Source of the DNA: Smithella sp. SCADC
GTDB lineage: Bacteria > Desulfobacterota > Syntrophia > Syntrophales > Smithellaceae
Direction: 5' to 3'
DNA: 41,175 nt
Assembly: GCA_000747625.2 (NCBI GenBank)
Contig: JQDQ01000002.1
Span: 1 to 41,175 of the forward strand
Shown: piece by piece, positions 16,816 to 24,175 of the stretch
Position numbering within the stretch: position 1 is the first letter of the stretch
How the letters are laid out: each line of letters opens with the position of its first letter
Notes under the pieces: generated by a model
The model's database searches: none
Told to the model about the DNA's origin: nothing
Seen by the model: only the letters and a program-made list of their open reading frames with translations
Translations under genes and position numbers: made by a program

Positions 16816-17931
16816 GTGGCTTGGACAGCGGGAAATGGCGCTTATAGAAATAACGTTGAAAAAATCAGCAAATTATCTTTTGCCGTGGGTGTGTATCGGC
16901 CGCCCAGTGAAGGGGGAAGTGGGTCGCTTTTATTACGGGTTACTGAAAATTGTCCCTGGAATAAATGCACTTTTTGCGAAATGTACAAGGGGCATTCCTT
17001 TGTTTATCGTTCGGTTGAGGATATTAAAGCCGATATCGATACAGTCAAGACTATGATTGATGAAATACAGGAAGTCGCAAGAAAAGTCGGGCAGAAAGGC
17101 CGGATTAACAGAGATGTTCTGCAAGCGCTCTTGAGCGTCAATCCATATCTTAACGAGAATTATTGTTTTTCCACAGTATTCAACTGGCTTTATTATGGAG
17201 GTAAAACGGCTTTTCTTCAGGATGCCGACAGCATGATCATGAGACCTTTGGAACTTATCGAAGCGCTGAAGCATTTACGAAAAACGCTTCCCACCCTGAG
17301 CAGAGTGACCTCCTATACCCGTTCTAAAACGCTGTCGCAGAGAAAGCTTGAAGATTTGAAAGCTATTCGCGAGGCGGGTCTTGATCGTATTCATGTAGGC
17401 TTGGAAACAGGGGATGATGAGGTACTGAAAATTATCCGCAAGGGCGTGACCAGCGCCGAACAGATTGATGGTGGTAAAAAAGCAATGGCGGCCGGTTTCC
17501 AGCTTTCCGAATATTGGATGCCTGATATAGGCGGTAGAGAACATTGGCATCAAAACGCTGAAAATACCGCAAGGGTTTTAAACGAAATCAACCCGCATTA
17601 TATCCGGTCGCGACCTTTTGTCCCGCGATGCGGTACACCAATATTTGATGATTATGAGCAAGGCAGAATGCACATCTCTTCGCCACACGAGCGGCTGGAG
17701 GAGCTACGTGTGATGATTAATAATTTGAATGTTACATCGAGTGTGTGTTTTGATCATAGCATGAATGTATGGGCCAACCGGCAAAGCGGACTTCTCTTTC
17801 GTCAGGATTACGAAGGGTATAAATTTCCGGAAGAAAAAACGCTGGTGCTGGAGCTGATCGACGAAGGTTTATCCATAGACGAAACAAGGCATGTTCATGT
17901 CAAGGATCTAATAGCTATAAGTTCACTGTGA
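16816..17931 (+). CDS. Radical SAM protein with CX4CX2C cluster motif
   Basis: About 371 aa from GTG 16816, which is preceded by AAAGGAG at 5 bp. The cluster motif NCPWNKCTFC places Cys at residues 46, 51 and 54, a CX4CX2C spacing rather than the usual CX3CX2C. The following barrel pattern (YSFKTLS-like strand SYTRSKTLS, DRIHVGLETGDDEVL, and a GGKKAMAAGF helix) fits the Elp3/MiaB-like radical-SAM fold that splits SAM to a 5'-deoxyadenosyl radical. No cobalamin, TRAM or SPASM domain is visible, so the substrate is unknown. It converges on hydE with 20 bp between stops, and a role near hydrogenase assembly is only a positional guess. Confidence 0.7.
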   Translation: MAWTAGNGAYRNNVEKISKLSFAVGVYRPPSEGGSGSLLLRVTENCPWNKCTFCEMYKGHSFVYRSVEDIKADIDTVKTMIDEIQEVARKVGQKGRINRDVLQALLSVNPYLNENYCFSTVFNWLYYGGKTAFLQDADSMIMRPLELIEALKHLRKTLPTLSRVTSYTRSKTLSQRKLEDLKAIREAGLDRIHVGLETGDDEVLKIIRKGVTSAEQIDGGKKAMAAGFQLSEYWMPDIGGREHWHQNAENTARVLNEINPHYIRSRPFVPRCGTPIFDDYEQGRMHISSPHERLEELRVMINNLNVTSSVCFDHSMNVWANRQSGLLFRQDYEGYKFPEEKTLVLELIDEGLSIDETRHVHVKDLIAISSL

Positions 17932-17951
17932 TTAGGTATGATCGTACAGAA

Positions 17952-18998
17952 TTATTTTCCGGGACGATTACCTGGTGAATATAAAAGAGTCCGGCCAATG
18001 GATTGAAAATCTTTTTCCAGTTGGCTGATGATTTCTGCTGCTGAACCAACATCTGTTCTACCGGGATAAATATCATATCTGATTTTATAAATTTCGGGCG
18101 TGAAATCCGGCATAACAACGTTGGCTCCAGCCTGTAGTGCCAGAAGCCGTCCCTGCGGATGAAGCGTGGCCAAAGCGGTTGTCGCGGGAATATTGGTATT
18201 GCGGGTGAGCAATCGCGCGATGGCCAGAACACGCAGAGTCATTTCAATATCGTCATTTTCAATGCCGGCAAAAGGCGTATCGGGATGAGCGATAAACGGG
18301 CCGATGCCCAGCATATCGGCATCCAGTATTTTCATCACCAGCAGATCATCGGCCAGAATTTCATGTGTCTGTCCCGGCAGACCGGCCATGTTTCCAGTTC
18401 CCGTTTCAAAACCCAGGTGCTTTAGCGAATGCAGACACTGCATCCGTTTGTCAAGTTGACATCCTGGCCGGATGTATTTGTATAATTCGGCAGACGCGGT
18501 TTCATGTTTGAGCAGATACCGGTTGGCGCCTGCCTGCTGAAATGATTGAAAATCGGAAGCGCTTCTTTCGCCGATGGATAATGTGATAATCAGGTCCGTT
18601 TCATTTTTAATTTGTTCAATCAGACGGCAAATCTTACCGGTAGAATAAAAAAAATCTTCTCCTGATTGCAGAACTACTGTAGATATGCGCGAATTTTTGA
18701 TTTCTTGTGCCGTATTTATGATTTCATCGTCAGTCATCCGGTAGCGGCTGAGTTTATCATTGCTTTTGCGCAGACCGCAATAAAGGCAGTTGCGCTCGCA
18801 GTAATTGGAAAATTCAATAATGCCGCGTAAAAATATCTCATCACCCATTTGCTCTTTTCTGACCCTGTCTGCTGCGGCGAACAAAGCAGGTGAATAATCG
18901 CCGGGTAGCTTGAGAAGCGCGACAATATCCTCGCGTGTTAAATTCCCACCGGTCTCAGCCTTAGTCAGCAGATTTTTAATTTTATCAGATATAGACAT
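17952..18998 (-). CDS. hydE: [FeFe]-hydrogenase maturase HydE (radical SAM)
   Basis: About 348 aa from ATG 18998; in-frame codons extend to 19070 but lie inside hydG. The radical-SAM motif FSNYCERNCLYCGLR has the CX3CX2C spacing, and LKHETASAELYKYIRPG and GNMAGLPGQT match HydE. HydE acts on a cysteine-bound Fe(CO)2CN synthon from HydG to build the di-iron subcluster of the H-cluster in the cytoplasm. It overlaps the hydG end by 14 bp, so the two are coupled. It is last in the aspA-hydF-regulator-hydG-hydE group; no clear terminator separates it from the converging gene. Confidence 0.93.
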   Translation of the reverse strand: MSISDKIKNLLTKAETGGNLTREDIVALLKLPGDYSPALFAAADRVRKEQMGDEIFLRGIIEFSNYCERNCLYCGLRKSNDKLSRYRMTDDEIINTAQEIKNSRISTVVLQSGEDFFYSTGKICRLIEQIKNETDLIITLSIGERSASDFQSFQQAGANRYLLKHETASAELYKYIRPGCQLDKRMQCLHSLKHLGFETGTGNMAGLPGQTHEILADDLLVMKILDADMLGIGPFIAHPDTPFAGIENDDIEMTLRVLAIARLLTRNTNIPATTALATLHPQGRLLALQAGANVVMPDFTPEIYKIRYDIYPGRTDVGSAAEIISQLEKDFQSIGRTLLYSPGNRPGK

Positions 18999-20379
18999 CT
19001 CTTGTGCCATCCTCAATTTTTTGCAGCCGGTCGCAAACCATTTTTTTGCGTTTTGTTTTGAAAGTTTCATCCAGCATTTTTTGAATTAATTTTTCGCCGG
19101 CCTCGCGGGTTGCCGGGGTGGCGTAATCGAGCAGATATTCCTTAAAAGAAAAGACGGCATTGGTTTGGCAGAACTTCTGAATCAGTCCCGGTTTGGCCAG
19201 ATCCATAAAATCCTTACCGGTGCGTCCCAACCGATAACAGGCCGTGCAAAAACTGGGAATGTGGCCGCGTTCGGTAATATCCAGAATGACTTCATCAAGC
19301 GTGCGCGTATCGCCTAAGTTGAATTGCGCGGCGCGGAAGGCTTCGCTGGAGTCTTCCTGATAGCCGCCGGGATTAGTGCGTGATCCCGCGCTGATTTGTG
19401 AAACACCGAGTGCAAAGACTTCGGCACGCATGGCGGCTGTTTCTCTGGTGGTAAGAATCATCCCCGTGTAGGGAACGGCCATTCTTATGATAGCCACAAG
19501 TTTTTTAAAATCATGATCACTTACCGGATGAGGAGGTTTGATGGCTGCCGGTGCGTTGAAAGCAGGTTCCAGCCGGGGGATGGAAATGGTATGAGGTCCC
19601 ACACCGCAGTCCTGCTCCAGTTGAAGAGCATGGAGAAGCAGACCTAAAACTTCAAACTTGTAATCGTAAAGGCCGAAAAGTGCGCCCATTCCAATATCGT
19701 CGATACCGCCTTCCTGCGCACGATGCATAGCGGTGAGACGGTATGCATAATCTTTTTTAGGGCCGGATGGATGCATCTTCTTATATGTTTCGTGGTGATA
19801 TGTTTCCTGAAATAGAAGATAAGTACCGATGCCGGTTTTTTTTAAACGCTTAAATCCATCAACTTCGAGAGGCGCAAGCTCAACGTTAATGCGTCGAATC
19901 TCTCCTCCGTGTTCAGTTTTTACGGAATATGCGGTTTCAATCGCTTCCATAAAATAATCAAGACTGGAGCGGGCAGGGTGTTCGCCGCAAAGCATGAGCA
20001 AACGCTTGTGGCCCTCCCGTTCCAGAACCTGCACTTCTTTAGCGATTTGATCCATCGTCAGAGCAACGCGGTTGAGTTCCTTGTTGTCGCGTCGGAAGCC
20101 GCAATACAGACAATTATTAGCGCAGAGATTGGCGATATAAAGCGGCGCGAAAAGAACAAGCCGGTTGCCGTAAATATCCTCCTTGATCTTATGTGCCGCC
20201 TGTAAAATTTCTCCGATAAGCTCATCATTTTCGGTTTGAAGAAGGAAGGCGACATCTTCCGGTGGCAGGCCTTTTAGTTCATACGCCTTTTTGATGATTT
20301 CGCAGACGCGTTCAGGATCGGGATCTTTCGCCTGCTTAAGAATATTTTCAATGTAATTGTCGTCAATAAAATCTCTCAT
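18985..20379 (-). CDS. hydG: [FeFe]-hydrogenase maturase HydG (tyrosine lyase)
   Basis: 464 aa. Radical-SAM cluster NLCANNCLYCGFR (Cys86, 90, 93; CX3CX2C). The C-terminal auxiliary-cluster motif CX2CX22C is complete (Cys378, 381, 404; SFCTACYRLGRTG). HydG cleaves tyrosine to p-cresol and delivers CO and cyanide on iron for the H-cluster. Full length compared with known HydG. It starts 23 bp after the TM1266-type regulator and overlaps hydE. Its expression lies behind an intrinsic terminator at 20663-20697. Confidence 0.95.
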   Translation of the reverse strand: MRDFIDDNYIENILKQAKDPDPERVCEIIKKAYELKGLPPEDVAFLLQTENDELIGEILQAAHKIKEDIYGNRLVLFAPLYIANLCANNCLYCGFRRDNKELNRVALTMDQIAKEVQVLEREGHKRLLMLCGEHPARSSLDYFMEAIETAYSVKTEHGGEIRRINVELAPLEVDGFKRLKKTGIGTYLLFQETYHHETYKKMHPSGPKKDYAYRLTAMHRAQEGGIDDIGMGALFGLYDYKFEVLGLLLHALQLEQDCGVGPHTISIPRLEPAFNAPAAIKPPHPVSDHDFKKLVAIIRMAVPYTGMILTTRETAAMRAEVFALGVSQISAGSRTNPGGYQEDSSEAFRAAQFNLGDTRTLDEVILDITERGHIPSFCTACYRLGRTGKDFMDLAKPGLIQKFCQTNAVFSFKEYLLDYATPATREAGEKLIQKMLDETFKTKRKKMVCDRLQKIEDGTRDVYI

Positions 20380-20402
20380 GTTATTTTTTTCCTTAATGTT
20401 GA

Positions 20403-20651
20403 TTATATTTTTGTCAAAGACGATTTGACCGAAACGCCGGACAGTGCGCCCAGTTTTCCGGTGAGTGCGCCGATTTCGTCGGTTGTCGCATGAACGATAA
20501 GCGCGATGATGTGCAAATTACCGTGAGCGTAGGGCAGTCCCATACGCCCGATAATCATTTCACCGAAATCACAGAGAATCTGATTTACTTTCTGCGCCTG
20601 ACTGGTCCTTTCGGTAATTATAATTGTGATTGTGCCGATTCGTTTATCCAT
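20403..20651 (-). CDS. TM1266-type iron-only hydrogenase system regulator
   Basis: 82 aa, ACT/NikR-C-like ferredoxin fold: KRIGTITIIITERTSQAQKV, GRMGLPYAHGNLHIIALIV and TGKLGALSGVSVKSSLTK are diagnostic of the family found with [FeFe]-hydrogenase maturases. The family has no DNA-binding domain, and its mechanism is not established. Ribosome site GAGG is 6-8 bp upstream of ATG 20651. The gene starts only 12 bp after a strong intrinsic terminator, so it is expressed by read-through or anti-termination. Confidence 0.88.
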   Translation of the reverse strand: MDKRIGTITIIITERTSQAQKVNQILCDFGEMIIGRMGLPYAHGNLHIIALIVHATTDEIGALTGKLGALSGVSVKSSLTKI

Positions 20652-20662
20652 ACATTCCTCAC

Positions 20663-20697
20663 AAAAAAAGGTTTGATTCGGGAAGAATCAAACCTTT
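20663..20697 (-). terminator. Intrinsic terminator placed directly before the regulator-hydG-hydE genes
   Basis: A perfect 13-bp stem (20667-20679 with 20685-20697; aaaggtttgattc and its complement) with a 5-nt loop is followed on the minus strand by seven T. It ends 12 bp before the regulator start codon with no room for a promoter after it. That makes it an attenuator-type terminator rather than a simple operon end. Confidence 0.8.
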
Positions 20698-20795
20698 GGA
20701 ATTAATAAAATAACAAAATATTAATAAAAGACTTCAAACTTCCCTCGAGATCAGAAGATTAACCTCTCTCTCAGGCAATAATAACTTTACTCGCC
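20698..20795 (-). promoter_or_regulatory. Unclassified leader RNA upstream of the attenuator
   Basis: On the minus strand, between the promoter near 20801-20828 and the terminator, lies about 100 nt. A 5' part can pair (aggc with gcct; gaga with tctc; cttc with gaag around gatctcgag), and an AU-rich stretch follows. It encodes no leader peptide with a credible ribosome site. It does not match a riboswitch class I can recognise. Confidence 0.4.
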
Positions 20796-20800
20796 TATTC

Positions 20801-20828
20801 AATATCTTTGTTTATATGATTTTGTCAA
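20801..20828 (-). promoter_or_regulatory. Candidate promoter for the leader-regulator-hydG-hydE unit
   Basis: Minus strand TTGACA (20823-20828), 16-bp spacer, GATATT (20801-20806). The -35 overlaps the stop codon of the small frameshifted gene. Confidence 0.45.
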
Positions 20829-21066
20829 TATTCTTTATCATATAAAGAAAAAATTTCTTTTTCCGTGACCATACGCCAATCCTGCCTTAAATTGGCTTTA
20901 TCAAATGTAACATCGAGGGTATATCTGATAGGGGGAAAACTGAGTTTTCCTTCAATAAGAATAACAAGTTCTGTTAATAATAATCTTTTTTGCGCTGTAT
21001 TTTTAGAAAATTCAGTTTATTTGTGGGTTCTATCGGGTAATCTTTAAGATTTTGGGCAGTTTGCAT
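20825..21066 (-). pseudogene. Small hyd-operon gene with a single frameshift in an A6 run
   Basis: ATG 21066 has an excellent ribosome site (AAAGGAG, 6 bp away) and reads MQTAQNLKDYPIEPTNKLNF then stops early after QRKKDYY. The -1 frame from the run of six A (20986-20991) continues for about 53 codons with coding character: RLLLTELVILIEGKLSFPPI, RYTLDVTFDKANLRQDWRMV, TEKEIFSLYDKEY, then a stop at 20825. Together this would be an ~80-residue protein lying between hydF and the TM1266 regulator. I do not recognise the family. It may be a pseudogene, a homopolymer sequence error or a slippage-expressed gene. Confidence 0.55.
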
Positions 21067-21172
21067 TTTTTACTCCTTTGGTCCTATTTAAGCAGACTTT
21101 AAAAACTTATTATGAAGATAAGTATTTGATTTTCATAACGATCGAATAGTAAAAGTCCTAAACCTTCAACTT

Positions 21173-22423
21173 TTACTTTATGTTTTTCAATTCATTTTCG
21201 AAGGCCGAAAGTGCGGAAGGGAAGAGGGCAAGACTACGCGAGATAACGCCCTGCAGGAAAGATATTGCCACACCATAGTTGGTAACAGGAACGCCTGCTT
21301 CCTGCGCTTTGCGCAAGCGGTTGAGCATTTCCCGGCGATTAATCATACAGGCGCCGCAATGTAAAATCAGCTTATACTTTTTTAAATCATCGGGATAATC
21401 CCGTCCCGAAGATATATCTATCCGGAGATCGCCGCCTGCATATTGCCGCAGCCAGCGGGGAATTTTTACTCTGCCAATGTCATCTTCCAGAGCATGATGT
21501 GAACAGGCTTCGGCGATCAATACTCTGTCGCCCGGCTGTAAGCTTTCAATGGCCGCCGCTCCCCGTGCCATGATGTTCAGGCCGGACTTTTGCCGCGCAA
21601 AAAGAATAGAGAAGGTGGTCACCGGGATTTTTTTCGGAACATCGGCTGTGACTTTGAGAATGGCCTGAGAATCAGTTACAACAATCGCAGGTGGATTTTT
21701 CAGGTTGGCCAGCGCCGCGGCCAGTTCTCTTTCCTTGACGACAAGGGTCATGGCGTCGTTATCGAGCGCGTCCCGGATTGTCTGAACCTGGGGCAGAATC
21801 AGTCTGCCTTTGGGCGCCTGCAAGTCAACAGGCACAACTAAGATGGCCAAACCTCCCGGCGGCAGGAGATCGCCGATGAGCGATGGCGTTCCTAAAAAAT
21901 CCTCAGGGGCAACTTCCAGCAACTGCTGTTTCAAGGCCTCCAGATAATTCTGGCGTTTAGTTTCATCATTGCAGGATACTGTTAAAATCCGTTCTGATTT
22001 TGATTGCAGGAACTTCAGATGATCGGGGGAAGGCTTATGCAAATCAATTTTGTTGATGACGATCAACATTGGTATTTTGCGGGTTTTTGATTTTTTCAGA
22101 ACTGATTCCTCGTAATCTGTCCAGGTATCCGGTTCGGTAACGAGGATAATCACATCGGTACGGTCGAATACTTTAGCTGTTTTTTTTAAGCGTGCGCCGG
22201 AAAGCTCGGAGATATCATCAAGACCGGCCGTGTCGAGAAAAAGAACCGGTCCCAATGGCAGAAGCTCCATTGCTTTTTCCACAATGTCGGTTGTCGTTCC
22301 GGCTATGGGCGAAGTAATGGCAATGTCCTGACCGAGCATTAAATTCAGCAGGCTGGATTTGCCAACGTTAGTTCGCCCCAGAAGCGCGATGTGCAAACGG
22401 TTTCCCTTCGGTGTGTTATCCAT
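21173..22423 (-). CDS. hydF: [FeFe]-hydrogenase maturation GTPase HydF
   Basis: 416 aa. The Era/TrmE-like GTPase domain has G1 GRTNVGKSS (16-24), G3 DTAG (64-67) and G4 NKID (124-127), followed by a dimerisation domain. The C-terminal cluster-binding motif fits CxHx45HCxxC: Cys307, His309, His355, Cys356, Cys359. HydF is the scaffold that receives the di-iron precursor and passes it to HydA. It overlaps the aspA stop by one base (TAATG). A hairpin agtaaaag/cttttact (21148-21155 with 21170-21177) overlaps its stop codon and may slow or end transcription, though it lacks a good T tract. Confidence 0.95.
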   Translation of the reverse strand: MDNTPKGNRLHIALLGRTNVGKSSLLNLMLGQDIAITSPIAGTTTDIVEKAMELLPLGPVLFLDTAGLDDISELSGARLKKTAKVFDRTDVIILVTEPDTWTDYEESVLKKSKTRKIPMLIVINKIDLHKPSPDHLKFLQSKSERILTVSCNDETKRQNYLEALKQQLLEVAPEDFLGTPSLIGDLLPPGGLAILVVPVDLQAPKGRLILPQVQTIRDALDNDAMTLVVKERELAAALANLKNPPAIVVTDSQAILKVTADVPKKIPVTTFSILFARQKSGLNIMARGAAAIESLQPGDRVLIAEACSHHALEDDIGRVKIPRWLRQYAGGDLRIDISSGRDYPDDLKKYKLILHCGACMINRREMLNRLRKAQEAGVPVTNYGVAISFLQGVISRSLALFPSALSAFENELKNIK

Positions 22424-23805
22424 TATTTTTTATCCTTGTAGCCCAGCGCCGTTAATTGATAAGGAGATAATACTTTATCTATAAATTCTTTGCCCAGTTT
22501 TTCTTCTAAAAACAGCCGCATGTTTTTTTCGCCTCGGGAATAAAATTCCGTTATCAACTGCGTGGCCTTTTCGTAACCGGTCACCGGCAGTAAAGCCGTG
22601 ATGATCATGGGACTGGCATCGAAATATTCTTCACATTTTTCTTTGCCGGCTTCAATGCCTCGCACATGCTCAGTGAGCAGTCCGTTGATATTAATCAGCA
22701 TATCCAGCGACTCCAGAAGAGCGTGAGCCAGCAGGGGCAGAAATTCATTAATTTGAAGTGTGCCACGTGCTGCCGCATCGGTAACAATAGCGTCATTGGC
22801 AATAACTTTCATGCCGGCTTGAATGGCTGCTTCGGCGAGAACAGGGTTGACTTTGCCTGGCATAATCGAAGAGCCGGCCTGTAATTGCGGCAGTTTGATT
22901 TCACCCAGAAAGTTCATTAAACGCAGATCATTGGCAATTTTAATCAGATTGACGGCGTGAGCCTTGAGTATTCCGGATACTTCGACAAAAGCATCGGCGT
23001 TGGCTGTTTCACCCATGATATTCTCGCCGCGCGAAAGTCCCAGTCCCGTTACATCTCTTAATTTTTCAATGACCAGAAAAATATAATCACGTGGCGCCGT
23101 GAGTCCCGTGCCCACGGCTGTTCCGCCCAGATTCACTACGCGCAGGCGCTCTTCGCATTTGAAAGTACGCCAGCGATCCCGTGAAAAAGCTTCGGCAAAG
23201 GCGGAGAATTCCGCGCCTAGCGTGATAGGCACAGCTTCCTGCAATTCCGTTCTTCCCGGTTTGACAATTGTGGCAAACTCTTTTTCCTTTTCCTGAAAAG
23301 CGCCTTGCAGATTCGCTACTGCTTTGGACAAATCACGGAGACGGAAAATCGCGGCAACTTTTATTGCTGTTGGATAAACATCGTTGGTGGATTGATGAAG
23401 GTTGATATCTTCCAGAGGATGAATAATCGAGTAGTCGCCTTTGCTGCCCCCCAGCAGCTCAATGGCGCGGTTGGCAACAACTTCATTGATATTCATATTT
23501 GTGGATGTGCCCGCGCCGCCTTGCAGAGCATCAATAGGAAATTGATCGGCAAGAATACCTGCAATAATTTCATCACAGGCAGAAATTATTGCTTTTCCTT
23601 TTTCCGGATTGAGATATCCGGTTTGCATATTAGCAAGACAGCAGGCTTTCTTAATCAGAGCAAGACTTTTGATCAGGCCAACATTTACTTTTATGCCGCT
23701 GATGGAGAAATTATTGATGGCTCTCCGGGTGTGAATTCCCCAATAAGCGTCTGCCGGTACTTCTAATGATCCTAGAAAGTCATGTTCGATTCGTTGATTT
23801 GTCAT
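22423..23805 (-). CDS. aspA: Aspartate ammonia-lyase
   Basis: 460 aa, full length for the fumarase/aspartase superfamily. Visible blocks are YWGIHTRRAINNF near the N-terminus, NLHQSTNDVYPTA in the active site, and the superfamily signature loop GSSIMPGKVNP. It converts aspartate to fumarate plus ammonium. It is the first gene of the maturation operon and is coupled to hydF by a one-base overlap. That placement suggests it feeds ammonium, the proposed source of the bridgehead nitrogen of the H-cluster dithiolate ligand, to HydF (inference). A fumarase activity cannot be excluded from sequence alone. Confidence 0.9.
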   Translation of the reverse strand: MTNQRIEHDFLGSLEVPADAYWGIHTRRAINNFSISGIKVNVGLIKSLALIKKACCLANMQTGYLNPEKGKAIISACDEIIAGILADQFPIDALQGGAGTSTNMNINEVVANRAIELLGGSKGDYSIIHPLEDINLHQSTNDVYPTAIKVAAIFRLRDLSKAVANLQGAFQEKEKEFATIVKPGRTELQEAVPITLGAEFSAFAEAFSRDRWRTFKCEERLRVVNLGGTAVGTGLTAPRDYIFLVIEKLRDVTGLGLSRGENIMGETANADAFVEVSGILKAHAVNLIKIANDLRLMNFLGEIKLPQLQAGSSIMPGKVNPVLAEAAIQAGMKVIANDAIVTDAAARGTLQINEFLPLLAHALLESLDMLININGLLTEHVRGIEAGKEKCEEYFDASPMIITALLPVTGYEKATQLITEFYSRGEKNMRLFLEEKLGKEFIDKVLSPYQLTALGYKDKK

Positions 23806-23830
23806 AAGTTATTCCAACTGTGCTTTCGTG

Positions 23831-24111
23831 TTCCCCGCTGGCGGGGGATTAAGGGGGTGGATGGGTTCTGCGTAATTTTCAACTAAGTTGAAGGTTGGAC
23901 TTTGTCCACCTCCGCCACTGCGTGACACCTCCGCCAGCGGAGGACACGTCAAAATTACCCACGTCGCTTCGCTCAGGGGATAATTCAACTAACGCTTCAA
24001 ACTTCGCTACGCTTGTTTTACCACGGCTCTACGCACCTGGTATAGTTCGCCTTACGCTTCAAACTTCACTTTATTCGTTTTCAGCTTGGCTCACTGTCAG
24101 CGAGTCTCATT
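23831..24111. repeat. Intergenic cluster of GC-rich palindromes and short direct repeats
   Basis: The ~370-bp gap between aspA and the hydA terminator holds no gene. It contains ccccgctggcgggg (23833-23846) followed by attaagggggtgg, the palindrome ttcaactaagttgaa (23878-23892), tggac-ttt-gtcca (23896-23908), cctccgccagcggagg (23928-23943), and a direct repeat acgcttcaaacttc at 23992-24005 and 24054-24067. The first motif recurs at 41094-41122 and 41163-41175, so it is a dispersed repeat of this genome. No clear aspA promoter is seen within it. Confidence 0.7.
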
Positions 24112-24146
24112 AAAAAAGAGGTTTGCCCCGGCTGGAACAAACCTCT
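24112..24146 (-). terminator. Rho-independent terminator of the hydrogenase operon
   Basis: Stem gaggtttg (24118-24125) with caaacctc (24138-24145) and a T6 tract on the minus strand, about 30 bp after the hydA stop. Confidence 0.85.
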
Positions 24147-24175
24147 TCAAATATCAATTGATCTTATCGAAAAAA

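Noticed and set aside
20701-20800. Resemblance to TPP (tgaga, ctgat, agggaag on the minus strand) or glycine (ctctcaggcaa on the plus strand) riboswitches
   Set aside because: The obligatory core elements (ggataatgcc-type segment for TPP; gccgaaggagcaa for glycine) are absent, so only an unclassified leader is claimed.
23895-24113. Short plus-strand frame in the aspA-hydA gap
   Set aside because: Its sequence follows the palindromes and direct repeats of the intergenic cluster and has no ribosome site or homology I recognise.
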